Assembly: GCA_020796225.1 (NCBI GenBank)
Contig: CM036756.1
Span: forward strand, 61,904,644 to 61,968,643
DNA length: 64,000 nt
From: Arion vulgaris
Lineage: Eukaryota > Mollusca > Gastropoda > Stylommatophora > Arionidae
Reading direction: 5' to 3'
Shown: positions 61,715 to 64,000 of the stretch, piece by piece
How the letters are laid out: the number at the start of each line of letters is the position of its first letter
How positions within the stretch are numbered: the first letter of the stretch is position 1
The notes under the pieces: generated by a model
Told to the model about the DNA's origin: nothing
The model's database searches: none
The model's input: the letters and a program-made list of their open reading frames with translations, nothing else
Position numbers and translations under genes: made by a program

Positions 61715-61978
61715 CGTCTTCTTCTTCTTCTTCGAACGCTCTATATTGACCACTTGTTAACCAATCTGTATGATTTGTACATGATCTGAGCCTAAGAGCG
61801 ATTGTACATTGTGCCAGTTATACGCCTACAAGCAGGCCAGCACATCCGATTTCCGCAACGCTTATTTACTAGGTAGTTTCCCCTAGGTCCTTCATCTGTT
61901 GCCTTTTTCGACAGGCCTTGTAGGTCACAGTGGTACTATTCTTTGCTTCCCTTATGGGCCCCGGCACCACACAGGCGG
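61715..61978 (-). mobile_element. SINE C, complete copy
   Basis: Perfect 9-bp duplication 'tgctattat' (61706-61714 and 61979-61987). Full SINE C, 264 bp. Confidence 0.87.
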
Positions 61979-62289
61979 TGCTATTATTAATTAGCTCTAC
62001 TTTTTGTTTTCTTCATATGATAGTAAGTTGTCATGCTCAAAATTGGTTAAAAGCTATAATCCGTGACAATGACATATGAAACTAACAACATCAATCTGCA
62101 ACCTCAGGACCACAATTATGACATAAAATTGTTGTTCTATAGGAAGTAAACTTATACAATCCCAAGTTTCAAGCAGCTGACTGCTCAATGACATGGCAAC
62201 TAGAAGTCTAATTTAATTCTTTCCGTACGCAATTATTTCCTCAGTTTTACACAGTTAATTCAAGGGAGGCAAAAAAATATTTTTTAAAA

Positions 62290-62525
62290 GTAAATTTGTA
62301 TATCCTTTACAGGACTTTGTTAATCAACCCCAGCTTTTTAACGCTGTTTGTGATTTTTCTAGGCATTATTACGTTCACTAGTTTGCCATTGCAACGGGTG
62401 TGCATCACCCTTTGTAAAATTCCATGCGAAACAATTTGCAACCAAACTGTCCGCATCGTGATTCGAACTCAGAACGTCGGGGTTAATAGACCGAGTCACT
62501 ATCCCCTAGCCACAGACGCCACCTA
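62290..62525 (-). mobile_element. SINE V, tRNA-headed
   Basis: Head on the minus strand with box A 'tgtggctaggggatagtga' and box B 'gagttcgaatcacg', body 'gcaatggcaaactagtgaac', ending 'gtcctgtaaaggatatac'. Confidence 0.7.
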
Positions 62526-63229
62526 CTCACAATAAACTAAATATATATATATATATAAATATCTATTTATATACTAATTTTAAGAAAACTGGACAACCTA
62601 TTATAATTACAAGGTTAAAAAGTAGTAGAAGTAAAATAGAAGAAGTATAACTAAAAAGACTTCTTATAAGGGAACAACTCCAATGATGGAGTGTACAGCG
62701 ATTGGCGCTCAACGGAATTCTGCTGTGGCGCAGAAAATAATGCTGCGAAGGTTGTGCTAAAGAAATGTTGAAGAGATTGTGGTAAAAAAAAAAATATGGA
62801 CCAAAGTTAACTAAAAGCCATACCTCCAGTACAAGAATAGAACATGCACATACACATACTACTGACATAGATGGGAGAATAAATTAGCAATGCATTTCCT
62901 GAACAGGTTAGTTTCAAATTTATAGGTAATATAAAAACAAGTTCATAGTAACATATACCAATATAAATTGTCACAAACATTAATATTAGTTTTTCCATTC
63001 AGTGTTTCTTATGGAACATAGTGTTGAAATTGTTCCTAATACTATGTCAGCTTTTCATAGCAGTTTCTGTAGCAAATATCTTTTCTTGTTTTAAAATAAT
63101 TTCTCAAGCTTTCATTTCTCTTAGACCTCTCTCTGCTTAGTTAGTTCAGTTGTGATTTTAAAAAAGGCTGCTTCTGATGCATCATAAATTTCTTGGTTAT
63201 TTATAATATTGTCTATTGTTTTTCCCAGA
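62526..63229. other. AT-rich stretch, nothing recognised
   Basis: No gene or repeat recognised. Minus-strand open frames at 62563-62998 look compositional. Confidence 0.3.
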
Positions 63230-63510
63230 TGGATGATGGAATTGGTTGTCCACTCTGCCATTAGTGTAGGGGTGGGAGCTTTAATTTATGCTCCAGGCCA
63301 GATGAGTCACCCTTGTTGCATTATATCCGTGTTTATTTAGTGTGGTCTTGATATTGTCTATCCATCTTTTCTTGATCTTCCCTTGACTCTAGTACCCAAT
63401 TTCTTATTATTGTATGCTGTTACGGTGATTGGTTGTATTCCATTCTCATTAAATGTCCAAACCACTGCATGTGTTGTTTTTCAATAAATTTAAAATCATA
63501 TCTAGACCAT
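63230..63510 (-). mobile_element. LINE C-terminal fragment
   Basis: Minus-strand reading, with shifts: QWFGHLMRMEY-like, NNKKLGTRVKGRSRKRWIDN, IKTTLNKHGYNATRVTHLAW. Same type as 51593-51806. Confidence 0.65.
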
Positions 63511-64000
63511 CAACATTATCATAAAGTTTCTTATAAAGGGAGACAATGAAATGACCAAGAACTACTTCATTGAATTTGTTGTAATAGAATTACTTCACCA
63601 AAATCTCAAGATATCATAAATCAATGTAAGAATCATTTTGCAGGGATGTGTTGCATATATAAACAAACATATAACACTTTGAAAAGTAGCCAAAAATATT
63701 AGGAAAAGTGCTGCACAAAATAAACTTCACAAACAAATGGTTAGTCCATGGCTAAATTTCAGTTCTTCTCTCTCACATATCCATACTATCTTGTCTTGTT
63801 ATCACACTTGTCCTCCTTTCTGAAGAAAAAAATATAGAGATGAAACCATTAGCTAATCCATATTTTGGCTATGTAAAGACTATGTCTAAATTGTTGAAAC
63901 AGTATCAATTGACATAATAGTTAGCCAAACAATCACCACTTTCATGATGCTATCAAACAGTATAACTTTGTAGCAAAATGATGATACCACACTGGATGAA
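63511..64000. other. AT-rich stretch to the window end
   Basis: No feature recognised. Confidence 0.3.

Noticed and set aside
62563..62998. Minus-strand open frames of 101 and 63 codons
   Set aside because: Leu/Ile/Phe-rich text expected from AT-rich DNA; no motif, no splice context.

Overview
This window is eukaryotic, very probably animal DNA. Coding sequence comes in short exons with GT/AG splice sites, separated by introns of up to several kb. Most of the remaining DNA is made of non-LTR retrotransposon (LINE) pieces and short interspersed elements (SINEs). The mix of tRNA-headed SINEs and RTE-like, I-like and RNase H-bearing LINEs, many ending in a GAAGAAGAAG tail, suggests a lophotrochozoan and most likely a gastropod mollusc. 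That last step is inference.

The main result is a complete rhotekin (RTKN) gene on the minus strand. Its coding span runs from a start codon at 47706 to a stop at 22044 in 13 coding exons. All intron phases agree. The protein is about 491 residues with the family order HR1 domain, anillin-homology region, PH domain. The one defect is in exon 2 (44150-44341), which is two bases short inside the HR1 domain, either from assembly indels or a real frameshift. Every intron is loaded with transposable elements.

Left of rhotekin, on the plus strand, are the last two exons (3849-4011, 6559-6704) of a single-pass membrane protein with a Cys-rich ectodomain and a C-terminal YAGL sorting-type motif. Its earlier exons lie outside the window. 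A separate 117-codon reading frame follows at 7827-8180, acidic and ending in a membrane helix. From 8.2 to 22 kb I see only repeats and AT-rich DNA. From 47.7 to 64 kb I recognise no host gene, only repeats.

The repeats show relationships worth study. Two 250-bp SINE families (called B and C here) share a head and a conserved central block but differ in body. A 500-650 bp chimeric family (B-long, three copies bounded by target-site duplications) joins the SINE B head to the 3' coding end of a LINE. A 1.2-1.3 kb GC-rich non-autonomous family (S, two complete copies) carries the same type of 3' tail. A 3.15-kb LINE (55396-58549, minus) begins with the same head and block as the SINEs. Many insertions have exact target-site duplications, and several are nested up to three levels deep. 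Further tRNA-headed SINE families (F, H, I, P, Q, R, V), two MITE-like elements and a TA microsatellite complete the picture. Family letters are local labels for this window only.
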